This document shows positions 17,278 through 26,254 of a stretch of DNA of 64,000 nt, in pieces. Within the stretch, counting starts at the first letter, position 1. Each line of letters opens with the position of its first letter. The position numbers were made by a program, and so were the translations under genes. The stretch is from Syntrophaceae bacterium UBA6112 (GTDB taxonomy: Bacteria > Desulfobacterota > Syntrophia > Syntrophales > UBA5619). The stretch lies in contig DIWG01000056.1 in the NCBI GenBank assembly GCA_002423465.1, forward strand, positions 75,186-139,185, read 5' to 3'. The notes beneath the pieces were generated by a model. That model saw only the letters and a program-made list of their open reading frames with translations. It ran no database searches and was not told where the DNA came from.

Positions 17278-17931
17278 CTATACCCCCCGGTAGAGAGAGT
17301 TTTTCAGGATGTAACGGCGGACTTCGTCCGTGACTAGGTAATGGATGTCCTTCCTCTCTTTCGCCCGCTTCCGGATGTTGCTGGAAGCGATGTCGAGGAA
17401 GGTGACCTCGCGGAAATAGATCATGTAATCCGTCGGACCACGGAAGCCCCGGGCGTCCTCGTCATACCTGAATCGGGCGGCGAATTCGGCGCCGAGGATC
17501 TCATCAAGTCTCCGCCGGCCGCAGCCCGGCCGGGTCATGACGGCGAAGTGGCACATCAGGAGGAGCCTCTCCCACTCCTTCCAGGTTTGGATCGCGTGGA
17601 AAGCGTCCTGACCGAGGATGAAGTAGAGTTCGACCTTTTCCAGACGGTACTTGTCCAGGATGTATTCGACCGTCTCCACCGAATAGGAAGTCTTCTCCCG
17701 CTGGTTTTCCACGTCCGAGAAGGAGAAGTCCGGATTTCCCTCGATGGCGATGCGGATCATCTGCTCGCGGTGGTAGAAGGGGGTGATCGCGGCGTTGAGT
17801 TTATGCGGCGGCCGCGCCGCAGGAACGAAGATGATCCGGTTCAGATCGAAGATCTCCAGCATCTCTGATGCGCACCGGAGATGTCCGATGTGGATCGGAT
17901 CAAACGTGCCTCCGAACAATCCCCATTTCAT
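17278..17931 (-). CDS. nadD: Nicotinate-nucleotide adenylyltransferase
   Basis: This 217-residue protein is NadD, which adenylylates nicotinate mononucleotide to deamido-NAD in the cytoplasm. The nucleotidyltransferase signature [18 protein letters not shown] stands at the N-terminus (GGTFDPxHxGH) and the second ATP-binding motif appears as [12 protein letters not shown] near residue 190. Length is normal. ATG 17931 follows GAGGGCGTGAGG. It lies 38 bp after proA on the same strand, an arrangement seen in related deltaproteobacteria, so the two are probably cotranscribed. Confidence 0.95.
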   Translation of the reverse strand: MKWGLFGGTFDPIHIGHLRCASEMLEIFDLNRIIFVPAARPPHKLNAAITPFYHREQMIRIAIEGNPDFSFSDVENQREKTSYSVETVEYILDKYRLEKVELYFILGQDAFHAIQTWKEWERLLLMCHFAVMTRPGCGRRRLDEILGAEFAARFRYDEDARGFRGPTDYMIYFREVTFLDIASSNIRKRAKERKDIHYLVTDEVRRYILKNSLYRGV

Positions 17932-17969
17932 GTCCTCACGCCCTCATAAAGTTTAAGGTCTCAAGGCCG

Positions 17970-19229
17970 TCATGTCCTCACCTGCCCGTTTCCATATACG
18001 ATGAATTTGGTTGTGGTCAGCTCTTCCAGCCCCATCGGTCCAAAGGCGTGGAGTTTGGTGGTGCTGATGCCGATTTCCGCCCCCAGACCCAACTCGAAGC
18101 CGTCATTGAAGCGCGTCGAAGCGTTGACGAGAACCGTGGAGGAGTTTACCTCCTGAAGGAACCGCTGCGCCCGGCCGTAGTTTTCCGTTACGATCGCTTC
18201 GGTATGGAGGGAGCCGTACTTCTCGATGTGCGCGATCGCCTCGTCGAGGTCGCGGACCACGCGGACGGCGAGGATCAGGTCGAGGTATTCCCGATACCAG
18301 TCCTCTTCAACCGCCGCTTCCGCCCCCGGCAGGATCGCCCTGGTTTTTTCGCAACCGCGGATCGCGACGCCCGCCTCCCGGAGCTTTCCGGCCGCGAGCG
18401 GCAGGAAAGCCCCGGCGACGGCCTCATGGACGAGGAGCGTCTCCAGCGCATTGCAGACTCCCGGACGTTGCGCTTTGGCGTTCATGCAGATCCGGACGGC
18501 CATGTCAAGGTCGGCGCTCTCATCGACAAAGACATGGCAGACCCCCTTATAGTGCTTGATCACCGGGATCTTGGAGTCCCGGACCACGGCGCGGATCAGC
18601 TCCTCCCCGCCGCGCGGGATGATCAGGTCGATGAACTCCTCCAACTGGAGCAGTTCGTACACCGCCTCCCGGTTGGTGAAGGGAACCACCTGGATCGCCG
18701 TCTCCGGGAGGGCAAGATTTCGGAGGACCTCCTGGAGGATCCCGGCGATGGCGAGGTTGGAGTGGATCGCCTCCGAGCCGCCGCGAAGGATGACGGCGTT
18801 TCCCGATTTCAGGCAAAGGGCGGCCGCGTCCGTAGTGACGTTCGGGCGGGATTCATAGATGATGCCGATCACCCCGAGCGGGATGCGCATCCGGCCGACG
18901 AGGAGGTCGTTCGGCCGCCGCCGCATGGAATGGATCTGGCCCACCGGATCGGGCAGGGCGGCCACCTCGGTGAGTCCTTTGGCGATCCCCGCGATGATCG
19001 CCTCTGTAAGCGTCAATCGGTCGACCATCGCCTGGGAGAGGCCGAGATCCTGCGCATCAGCGAGATCTCTTTCGTTTTCCCGGATCAGGAGATCCCCGCG
19101 CCGGACCAGAGCGTCCGCCATCGCGGTGAGCGCCCGGTTCTTGACATCGGTTGAGGTCCGGGCAAGGACGGCGGAGGCCCGCCGGGCATGCCGGCCCATT
19201 TCCGTCATCTGTGATGCGATATCCGCCAT
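17970..19229 (-). CDS. proA: Glutamate-5-semialdehyde dehydrogenase (gamma-glutamyl phosphate reductase)
   Basis: This 419-residue protein is ProA, which reduces gamma-glutamyl phosphate to glutamate-5-semialdehyde with NADPH in proline synthesis. Typical stretches are [20 protein letters not shown] near residue 135, the catalytic Cys in [19 protein letters not shown] near residue 255 and the C-terminal [23 protein letters not shown] 19229 follows GAGGGC. A dispersed palindromic element (19245-19379) begins only 15 bp upstream of the start and may have displaced the native promoter. proB is not in the window. Confidence 0.96.
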   Translation of the reverse strand: MADIASQMTEMGRHARRASAVLARTSTDVKNRALTAMADALVRRGDLLIRENERDLADAQDLGLSQAMVDRLTLTEAIIAGIAKGLTEVAALPDPVGQIHSMRRRPNDLLVGRMRIPLGVIGIIYESRPNVTTDAAALCLKSGNAVILRGGSEAIHSNLAIAGILQEVLRNLALPETAIQVVPFTNREAVYELLQLEEFIDLIIPRGGEELIRAVVRDSKIPVIKHYKGVCHVFVDESADLDMAVRICMNAKAQRPGVCNALETLLVHEAVAGAFLPLAAGKLREAGVAIRGCEKTRAILPGAEAAVEEDWYREYLDLILAVRVVRDLDEAIAHIEKYGSLHTEAIVTENYGRAQRFLQEVNSSTVLVNASTRFNDGFELGLGAEIGISTTKLHAFGPMGLEELTTTKFIVYGNGQVRT

Positions 19230-19244
19230 GGTTGATGCCCTCGT

Positions 19245-19379
19245 TAAAAATCAGAATCTCGGGTTTTGTCATGCCGAGCTTGTCGAAGCATGAACGAATA
19301 TCGATGAGTTGTCTTCACCCTTCGACCCTTCGATCAACTCAGGACAGGCTAAGCTCAGGGTGACATCTCAGATTTTTAC
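19245..19379. repeat. Dispersed palindromic intergenic element upstream of proA
   Basis: The outer ends TAAAAATCAGAATCTC and CTCAGATTTTTA are imperfect inverted repeats. The inside carries GTCATGCCGAGCTTGTCGAAG and the CTTCGA...CTCAGGACAGGCTAAGCTCAGGGTGAC segment, a composition common in mobile-looking intergenic repeats of many proteobacterial genomes (recalled, not searched). The element directly abuts the proA ribosome site. Confidence 0.6.
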
Positions 19380-19414
19380 GAAGCCGCCATGATGCTCATT
19401 TCCTGAAGCGAGCC

Positions 19415-19453
19415 GTGGGACACACACGCCGTAATTGACCCCGGCGTGAGATC
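19415..19453. repeat. Palindrome upstream of patatin-like gene promoter
   Basis: CACGCCG (19425-19431) and CGGCGTG (19442-19448) are exact inverted repeats; flanking GTGGGA and TCCAC extend the stem imperfectly. It lies just upstream of the promoter at 19465 and may be an operator or a terminator of the opposite strand. Confidence 0.45.
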
Positions 19454-19464
19454 CACATTAGGCG

Positions 19465-19492
19465 TTGACAATTCCGGCGCTATTCGTATAAA
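19465..19492 (+). promoter_or_regulatory. Sigma-70-type promoter for the patatin-like/PflX unit
   Basis: TTGACA (19465-19470), a 16-bp spacer and TATAAA (19487-19492) form a strong promoter. The leader to the first gene would be about 155 nt and contains two hairpins: CCGCC...GGCGG (19494-19514) and CCCGGG-8 nt-CCCGGG (19593-19612). This could be an attenuating or regulated leader. Confidence 0.7.
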
Positions 19493-19592
19493 ACCGCCCG
19501 TCTAAAGCAGGCGGCGCTAATTTACAAGACGCCTCCCGCCGTGTCAAGGTCATTTGCCAGAAGAACATTTGAGCGTTTGCGCGGTGAGCAAT

Positions 19593-19612
19593 CCCGGGGC
19601 AGTAGTCCCGGG
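19593..19612 (+). promoter_or_regulatory. Stable leader hairpin upstream of patatin-like gene
   Basis: CCCGGG (19593-19598) and CCCGGG (19607-19612) pair around GCAGTAGT in the leader, about 40 nt before the start codon. No U-tract follows, so it is not a clear terminator. Confidence 0.4.
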
Positions 19613-19653
19613 CCAGGGGGGATTCGCGGCGGTCGATCGCGCCCGGAGGGAGA

Positions 19654-20727
19654 ATGAGCAGGGAAAATATCCGTGTCAGGGCGGGGAAACGGGCCTATGA
19701 CCTCATCCGTGCAGGCGGTTTCAGCCTGGACCGAATTGCGACCTATTTCGGTCCGGCGGGCGGTCCCCGCTGGCTGGTTGCAAGCGGTTTCGATCTGACG
19801 CTGATCCGGGAAGGCGCCCTCGGCAAACGGCAACCGGTATGGCTTGTAGGCGCCTCTGCCGGGGCATGGCGTTTCGCGGCGTGGCTGCAGCCGGAGGCGG
19901 AGAAGAGCTACCGCGCGTTGATGGAGGCATACATTGTCGCAACCTACGGACGGAAGGACACCCCGGCAACCATCCTCCAGTCCCTGAGGGCGATCGTCAA
20001 CCGCTATATCGATGACGACGCCCTTTCCTTCGCCCTGGCCTGCAAAACGTACCGCTTGGCGATTCTGACCTGCCGGGCGAAGCATCTGACGGCCTCCGAA
20101 GGACCCTGGGTGCAGAAGACGGGCTTCTTTTTCGGCCTCCTGGCCAACCTCTTTCACCCGGCGCTGATCTACCGATTTGCCGAACGAATCGTTTTCTATT
20201 ATGGGGCGCAGCCGCCCGATTTCTGCCTGCGGAAAGGGTTCCGCGGCCGCTTCTTCCCGCTCAGCGAGGTGAATTTCAAGGCCGCCGTGGTCGCTTCCGG
20301 CGCGATTCCCCTCGCTGTCGCGGGCGTGCGGGATATCTTCGACGCCCCGGACGGCGTCTATCGGGACGGAGGGTTGATCGACTACCACATCAACCAGGAT
20401 TACCGGACCAAAAGCGGCGGGCTGACCCTTTTTTTCCATCATCAGGAGCGGATCATCCCCGGCTGGATGGACAAAAGACTCAAAAGGCGCCGCCCGCCGG
20501 ACGCGTTTCTCGACTCCGTCGTCATGGTCTATCCTTCGGAGGGTTTTGTGGAGAGCCTTCCGGACGGCCGGATCCCGGACCGCGGCGATTTCGAGACCTT
20601 CATCGATGATCCGGCGACAAGGATCGCGAACTGGCGGCGCACCGTGGAATTGTCAGTCCCGCTCGGCGAGGAGTTTTTGGAGCTGATCGCGAGCGGCCGG
20701 CTGCAGGATGTCGTGGAAAGACTGTAG
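19654..20727 (+). CDS. Patatin-like phospholipase-family protein
   Basis: This 357-residue protein has the two marks of a patatin-like lipid acyl hydrolase. The serine elbow is GASAGAWR near residue 68 (GxSxG) and the catalytic aspartate is in the YRDGGLIDYH stretch near residue 230 (DGG motif). The conserved oxyanion glycines appear earlier in FGPAGGPRWLV. These enzymes cleave acyl chains from lipids with a Ser-Asp dyad. There is no signal peptide, so it should be cytoplasmic or peripheral. ATG 19654 follows GGAGGGAGA directly. It is followed by a PflX-type radical SAM gene on the same strand. The substrate is unknown. Confidence 0.78.
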   Translation: MSRENIRVRAGKRAYDLIRAGGFSLDRIATYFGPAGGPRWLVASGFDLTLIREGALGKRQPVWLVGASAGAWRFAAWLQPEAEKSYRALMEAYIVATYGRKDTPATILQSLRAIVNRYIDDDALSFALACKTYRLAILTCRAKHLTASEGPWVQKTGFFFGLLANLFHPALIYRFAERIVFYYGAQPPDFCLRKGFRGRFFPLSEVNFKAAVVASGAIPLAVAGVRDIFDAPDGVYRDGGLIDYHINQDYRTKSGGLTLFFHHQERIIPGWMDKRLKRRRPPDAFLDSVVMVYPSEGFVESLPDGRIPDRGDFETFIDDPATRIANWRRTVELSVPLGEEFLELIASGRLQDVVERL

Positions 20728-20777
20728 GAACGTATCTTTAGTCTTTCCGGATCCTGAATCCAAGCGGAAAACGCCGG

Positions 20778-20797
20778 ATTCCCGCCTTCGCGGGAAT
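20778..20797. repeat. Dispersed hairpin repeat (ATTCCCGC...GCGGGAAT)
   Basis: ATTCCCGC and GCGGGAAT form a perfect 8-bp stem with a 4-nt loop. It has the same core as the repeats in the efflux operon (36909-36995), where it also forms GCGGGAAT. It sits in the 139-bp gap before the PflX-type gene. Confidence 0.6.
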
Positions 20798-20866
20798 GGC
20801 GGCCTGTATCCTGTTCGGAAACATGGACCGGAGCCGGATCGGTCCTTTGCCGGAAGAGATATTTAC

Positions 20867-21829
20867 ATGCAGAATTCGGGAATCGCCCGCCGGATCGATT
20901 TTTTCAAAAAGAGTCTGAAGCGCTGCGTCCTCTGCCCGCGGATGTGCCGGGCGGACCGGATCGCCGGCGAACAGGGTTTCTGCCGGCTTGCTGCGGGAAT
21001 GGTCATGAACTCGGCGCTTCCGCACCACGGCGAGGAGCCGCCGCTCTCGGGAAGCGGCGGGGCGGGGACGATCTTCTTCTCCTCCTGCAACTTGAAGTGT
21101 GTCTACTGTCAGAATTATCAGATCAGCCACTTCCCGGCGGGAAGGCCGGTGAGTGTGAAAGAGCTTGCCGGAATCATGCTGGATCTCGAGGCCCGGGGAT
21201 GCCATAACATCGAGCCGGTTACGCCGACCCCCCACCTGGCGGGAATGATGGAGGCGATGGGGATCGCCCGGGAACGGGGCCTGCGCATCCCATTCGTCTT
21301 CAACTGCGGCGGATATGAACGGGATAAGATCGTCCGGCTTCTGGACGGGATGGTCGAGATCTACCTTCCCGACTTCAAATACGGTCTGGATGATGCGGGG
21401 GAGAGCTTTTCCGGGGTGCCGGATTACCCGCGCCACGCCCTTGCCTCCCTCCGGGAGATGGTCCGCCAGGTCGGCGATGCGCTCGACATCGAAGAAGGGA
21501 TCGCCCGGCGGGGGATTCTCGTTCGCCACCTTGTCCTGCCCGGGCGGGAGGACAACAGCTTTGCCGCGCTGAAGATGATCCGGGGGGTCTCGCCCTTCAT
21601 TCCGGTGAGTCTGATGTCCCAGTATACCCCGATTCCGGATGTGCGACGCCACCCCCTCCTCGGGCGGCGGGTCACGCGGGAGGAATACGAACGGGTGGTC
21701 AACGCCGCGCTCGACCTCGGCTTCGGGGAGCTCTACACCCAGGAGGTCGACGAGAGGGCGCTCAACCCCGACTTCGCGCGGGAAAAGCCCTTCGCCTGGG
21801 AGACCACCGGAGGTGGGGACAAGGTTTGA
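20867..21829 (+). CDS. PflX-type radical SAM protein (pyruvate formate-lyase activase homologue)
   Basis: This 320-residue protein is a COG1313/PflX-like radical SAM enzyme. The cluster motif CNLKCVYC (CxxxCxxC) lies near residue 80, preceded by the N-terminal cysteine set CVLCPRMCRADR...GFC typical of this subfamily. Later stretches such as PVTPTPHL, GMVEIYLPDFKYGLDD and LVLPGREDNS also fit. ATG 20867 follows GGAAGAG at 8 nt; longer in-frame starts read through a dispersed repeat and are rejected. Homologues are annotated as putative glycyl-radical-enzyme activases, but substrates are unproven. A link to the glycyl-radical enzyme at the left edge is possible but not supported by position. 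Confidence 0.87.
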   Translation: MQNSGIARRIDFFKKSLKRCVLCPRMCRADRIAGEQGFCRLAAGMVMNSALPHHGEEPPLSGSGGAGTIFFSSCNLKCVYCQNYQISHFPAGRPVSVKELAGIMLDLEARGCHNIEPVTPTPHLAGMMEAMGIARERGLRIPFVFNCGGYERDKIVRLLDGMVEIYLPDFKYGLDDAGESFSGVPDYPRHALASLREMVRQVGDALDIEEGIARRGILVRHLVLPGREDNSFAALKMIRGVSPFIPVSLMSQYTPIPDVRRHPLLGRRVTREEYERVVNAALDLGFGELYTQEVDERALNPDFAREKPFAWETTGGGDKV

Positions 21830-21997
21830 CTAATGCGATGGTAATGCCGCCGATCATTTCACGCTATAACTTTACCGCCTTGGGCCGCTCGGCTGATGGC
21901 CTTGTCCAGGGCGTTCTTCCGAGAGTTCAAAGCCTCCGTAACCATCTTCCGATCTCTTGTAAAGAGGAAAGGAATACTCTGTCATCCTGCCAAGCAT

Positions 21998-24900
21998 CTA
22001 CCCCCAGTAGACCAGCCCCGTTTCCTGCTTGGTCGCCAGATTCGGGTGAAACGGGATAACCCGGATGCCGTAGGCGTAAGCGCCGTTCTGCCGGACGGTG
22101 TAGGAGACGGAGAAGGTGAAGACGCCGTCTGCGTTCTTTCCTGCCGGCTGGAGGGGGACATACTCCGGCGGCTCAGCGAAACCGAAGCCTTCCTTCTTTC
22201 CGATGACCAGCTCCACGAGGACCTCTGCCGGTTCCAACTTTCCCGGATCGATCCGGACGCTGACGTCGAACGGTCGCTCCACAAGGATCGTATCGCCACG
22301 GATCCCCTCGATGCTGACGTCGAGGAGGCGCAGGGAGGAGAAACGCAGGGGAATCTTCCGCTTCCAGTCGGCCAACTCCCGGGTCATTCGATAGGATTCC
22401 TCGTAGAGTTGGTGCTCCCGCCGCGACGTGGGGAGGTAGAGGTCTCGAAAATACTCAATGAGCATTCGGTCCGTGTTGAAACGGGGGACGAGCGTTTGCA
22501 TAGACCGCTTGATCATCGCGATCCACTTCTCGGGGATGCCGGACATTTCCCGGTCGTAGAACATCGGGATTACGCTGTTTTCCAGCAGGGTGAACAGGGA
22601 CTGGGCATCCTCCTCGTCGGCATTGGCCGTCTCTTCACGAAGTCCCTTCACGACGGGTCCGATGGTCCAACCGTTCGTTCCATCGTACCCTTCGACCCAC
22701 CAGCCGTCGGAGATGCTGAGATTGAGGACGCCGTTGGCGACCACTTTCTCGCCGCTGGTGCCGCTCGCCTCCAGCGGCCGCCGCGGGTTGTTCAGCCAGA
22801 CGTCCACTCCCTGGACGAGGTGGCGGGCGATCCGGATGTCGTACCCCTCGACGAAGAAGATCTTGCCCCGGAACCGGTCATCCTTGCAGACGCCGATCAC
22901 CTTTTTGATCAGATCCTTTCCCATTTCGTCGTTCGGGTGGGCCTTGCCGGCAAAGACGATGTGGACGGGCCGGGTGGGGTGGTTCAGGATCCGGTCCAGG
23001 CGATCGAGGTTGGAGAGGATCATGTCGGCCCGCTTGTAGGGGGCGAAACGGCGGGCGAATCCGATGATGAGCGCCGCCGGGTTGATCCTCGAAAAGAGCT
23101 CCTCCTGCCAGGTTTTCGAGTAGTTGTACTTCAGCCAGTTCCGCGAGAGGTCGTCCCGCAGGAAGTCGATCAGTTTTTGTTTCAATTCGTACCGGGTCCG
23201 CCAAAGGGCGGTATCGGGGATGTCCTGGATGCGCGCCCACCGTTCGGGATCGGTGATGTGCCGGTCCCAGTCCATGCCGAGATAGGTATCCAGCAGCGCC
23301 TTCATCCGGGGGGAGATGTAGGAGAGCACATGGGCGCCGTTGGTGATGTGGCCGATCGGGATGTCCGATTCGTCGAAACCTTTCCAGACGTCCCGCCACA
23401 TCCGCCGGGAGACCTGCCCGTGAAGGCGGCTCACGGCGTTGCTCTTGTGGGCCATTTTGAGGGCAAGGATGGTCATGAAGAAGGGTTTCCCCTCGCCGCT
23501 CTCTTTTCTTCCCAGTTCCCAGAATTGGGACCAGGAGATCCCCGTCCATTTCACGAAGTTCGCGAAGTAATGTTCGATCAACTCCTTACTGAACCGTTCA
23601 TTTCCCGCCTCCACCGGCGTATGGGTTGTAAAGACGGTGCTCCCGCGGACCACCTCGTTTGCCTCATCGAAAGAGAGCCCCTCCTCCGTCATCAGCGATC
23701 CGATCCGCTCGAACAGCAGAAAGGCCGAGTGCCCCTCGTTGATGTGGTAGATGCGGGGGGGGATTCCCAGCTTCTTGAGAAGTCGGACGCCCCCCATTCC
23801 GAGAAGGATCTCCTGTTCAATCCGCGTTCGCGGTTCAGCGCAGTAGAGACGTTCCGTGATCTTCCGGTCCTGAAGGGTATTCTGCGGAATGTCGGTGTCC
23901 AACAGGTAGAGGGAGACGCGCCCCACATGGACCTCCCAGATGTTGGCGAAGAGCGTCCTTCCCGGCAGTTCCAGGGAGATCTGCACGGCGTTCCCCCGGT
24001 CATCCTGGACGATCTCCAGCGGCATGCTGGAGAAATCATTTTCAGGATATTCCGCCACCTGCTGGCCGTTTCGGTCGATGACCTGCTTGAAAAAACCGTT
24101 CTTATAGAGGAGGCCGACGCCGACGAGGGGGATGTTCAGATCGCTCGCCGTTTTCAGGTGGTCGCCCGAGAGGGTGCCGAGACCGCCGGAGTAAATGGGC
24201 AGACAGTCGTGAAGGCCGTATTCGGTCGAGAAATAGGCGACCGGCTGCGACCATTTCAGGCCGTTTAGCGGCCCGATCAGCGGCGAGGGGGTCTTGTCGT
24301 TCATGTATTCGTCAAACTGACGGAAAATCTGCCGGTAAAGATTCAGGTAACTGGCATTGTCCGAGGCCTCCAGCAGGCGTTCCGAGGACACGGTCTCCAG
24401 CATCCGGACGGGATTGTTACCCATTCTCGCCCATAGCTTGGGGTCCAGGGCGGAAAAGAGCTCGCGGGCGAGCGGGTTCCAGGCCCACCAGAGATTGTGG
24501 GCGAGTTCGCGAAGACGGGAGATCTTCTGCGGAAGATTGGCGACCGCCGTGAAGGCCCGGAAGTGGGGCGAGACGGAGACCGCCCCGGAGAAGGTGTGTT
24601 TCAGTTCGGCCCGGAGGTCCGCTCCGGCAAACTTCTCCGCGCGGATTTGAGAGGCCGACAGAGCGCGGTCGTAGGCATCCTCATAGCTTCGGAAGAAATC
24701 CTTCCAGTTTGCCCGACTGGCCACGGCGCGGGCGTTGACGCGCATGCACTGCAGATCATCCTTGCTCAGGACGAGAAAATCCCGGAAGATATCGTGAAGG
24801 GTTTCCGCGATGATTTCCGGGGGCTGTCCCCTGCGCCGGAGCATGATGATCCCGTTGCACTCGCCCGCAACCTGCTGCGCCCAGAGACCGAAACCTGCCT

Positions 24901-26254
24901 GATCCGTCGTCAGCGTCGGTACGGCGTAGGCCGCGCTCTCCAGCGGGGTATAGCCCCAGGGTTCGTAGTAAGAGGGAAAAACCCCGAGGTCGCATCCGGC
25001 GACGGCCTCGTAGTAGGGGATATTCAGCAGGCCGTCGTATCCGTTCAGGTAGGCCGGGATGAAGATGACCTGGACCCGGTTTTGGGGAAGGTTCTTGAGG
25101 CCCAGGCGCTCGCAGGTCTGGAGGATGGGATCGAACGCCTCGTTCTGCAGCCGGTGGGTGGAGATGGGCGGGTTGGCCGGGTCGGGCTTTGCCTCGTCGC
25201 TCTTGAGGGAGGGAATCAGATCCGTGTAGCCGCTCAGAACGAAGAGGTAGGCGAGGATCGTCTGGTCCGGTGTCATCTCTGCGTTCAGCCGTCCGAGGGC
25301 TTCGAGAAAGAGATCGACCCCCTTGTTGCGGAATTCGCCGCGTCCCGAGATCAGCATGATCTTGGCGTTGGAGGAAACCTCTCTCCCCAGGAAACGGGCG
25401 GCGGAGGCGAGGAGCTTTTCCCGAGAATGCAGCGCCGGTGAGCGGTCGGCGGTGAGATCGGGGATGTTCTCCATGTCGAGGCCGTTCGGGGTGATCAGAT
25501 CCGGCGTCCGGCCGAGAAAGTTCGTGGCTTCCGTTGCGGTGATTTCGCTCACCGTGGTGAAACAGTCCGCCTCGCGGGCCGACGCCGTTTCCAGCGAGCA
25601 CTTGGCCGTGATGTTGTGGGCGCTTGCCTCCCGCTGCGGAGAGATGTTTTCCATCGCGCCGTAGATGTCCATTCCGCTGGAAGCCAGGGTTCTCCCGAGC
25701 ATCGTGGCGTGTGTGGTGAAGACGGTTCCGATCTCGGGGATCCGCTTCTTGAGGCCCAGGAGGCCCGCCCCCGTCATCCATTCGTGGAACTGGGCGACGG
25801 CCCGCTGCCCCCGGGGACGCAAGACGATGTTGTAAATGGTCTCGATCACCTCGCTGGCCGCATAGCTGAACATGACCGGCTCCACATAGTCCCACCCCCC
25901 GGCGATGGAGTCGACGCCGTAGTCCTCCCAGATCCGGAAAAGGAGCTGGTCCTTGTCGTATTTCTTGCCGAAGCCCACGAGGATCGCCTTGGGTCGGCCG
26001 GGGACCTTCCAGCGTCCGAAGCGGCAGGGGATCTCCTTGATGGCCACCCCCTCGCGGATGTGGTTCCAGCATACCTCGTCCGTTTCTTCGAAATCGGGGT
26101 TGGTTTTGAGATCCGGGCCGAGGACGAAGTAACGTTCGCCGTAAGCCTTGGTTGCCTCAGGCAGCTTGCTGACGATCACGGTGTAGATCCCGCCGACCTT
26201 GTTGCAGATCTCCCAACTCACCTCAAAGAGATAATGTTCTTGTTTCTCTGTCAT
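21998..26254 (-). CDS. Glycogen synthase-alpha-glucan phosphorylase fusion protein
   Basis: This 1418-residue protein joins a glycogen-synthase-like glycosyltransferase (about residues 1-560) to an alpha-glucan phosphorylase (about 570-1310) and a C-terminal beta domain. The synthase part begins HYLFEVSWEICNKVGGIYTV and has SYYEPWGYTPLESAAYAVPT. The phosphorylase part shows YFSTEYGLHDCLPIYSGGLG, GHSAFLLFERI and EASGTSGEKVVANG with the expected PLP lysine near residue 1170. Synthesis and phosphorolysis of glucan would thus sit on one chain; fused forms annotated as alpha-glucan family phosphorylase are known in several phyla. ATG 26254 follows AAGGAGC; it overlaps the GH57 gene end by 32 bp. 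It is the last gene of the glycogen block. Confidence 0.93.
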   Translation of the reverse strand: MTEKQEHYLFEVSWEICNKVGGIYTVIVSKLPEATKAYGERYFVLGPDLKTNPDFEETDEVCWNHIREGVAIKEIPCRFGRWKVPGRPKAILVGFGKKYDKDQLLFRIWEDYGVDSIAGGWDYVEPVMFSYAASEVIETIYNIVLRPRGQRAVAQFHEWMTGAGLLGLKKRIPEIGTVFTTHATMLGRTLASSGMDIYGAMENISPQREASAHNITAKCSLETASAREADCFTTVSEITATEATNFLGRTPDLITPNGLDMENIPDLTADRSPALHSREKLLASAARFLGREVSSNAKIMLISGRGEFRNKGVDLFLEALGRLNAEMTPDQTILAYLFVLSGYTDLIPSLKSDEAKPDPANPPISTHRLQNEAFDPILQTCERLGLKNLPQNRVQVIFIPAYLNGYDGLLNIPYYEAVAGCDLGVFPSYYEPWGYTPLESAAYAVPTLTTDQAGFGLWAQQVAGECNGIIMLRRRGQPPEIIAETLHDIFRDFLVLSKDDLQCMRVNARAVASRANWKDFFRSYEDAYDRALSASQIRAEKFAGADLRAELKHTFSGAVSVSPHFRAFTAVANLPQKISRLRELAHNLWWAWNPLARELFSALDPKLWARMGNNPVRMLETVSSERLLEASDNASYLNLYRQIFRQFDEYMNDKTPSPLIGPLNGLKWSQPVAYFSTEYGLHDCLPIYSGGLGTLSGDHLKTASDLNIPLVGVGLLYKNGFFKQVIDRNGQQVAEYPENDFSSMPLEIVQDDRGNAVQISLELPGRTLFANIWEVHVGRVSLYLLDTDIPQNTLQDRKITERLYCAEPRTRIEQEILLGMGGVRLLKKLGIPPRIYHINEGHSAFLLFERIGSLMTEEGLSFDEANEVVRGSTVFTTHTPVEAGNERFSKELIEHYFANFVKWTGISWSQFWELGRKESGEGKPFFMTILALKMAHKSNAVSRLHGQVSRRMWRDVWKGFDESDIPIGHITNGAHVLSYISPRMKALLDTYLGMDWDRHITDPERWARIQDIPDTALWRTRYELKQKLIDFLRDDLSRNWLKYNYSKTWQEELFSRINPAALIIGFARRFAPYKRADMILSNLDRLDRILNHPTRPVHIVFAGKAHPNDEMGKDLIKKVIGVCKDDRFRGKIFFVEGYDIRIARHLVQGVDVWLNNPRRPLEASGTSGEKVVANGVLNLSISDGWWVEGYDGTNGWTIGPVVKGLREETANADEEDAQSLFTLLENSVIPMFYDREMSGIPEKWIAMIKRSMQTLVPRFNTDRMLIEYFRDLYLPTSRREHQLYEESYRMTRELADWKRKIPLRFSSLRLLDVSIEGIRGDTILVERPFDVSVRIDPGKLEPAEVLVELVIGKKEGFGFAEPPEYVPLQPAGKNADGVFTFSVSYTVRQNGAYAYGIRVIPFHPNLATKQETGLVYWG

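Noticed and set aside
21896..24268. Long plus-strand frame (790 codons)
   Set aside because: It is antisense to the synthase-phosphorylase fusion and shows no known motif.
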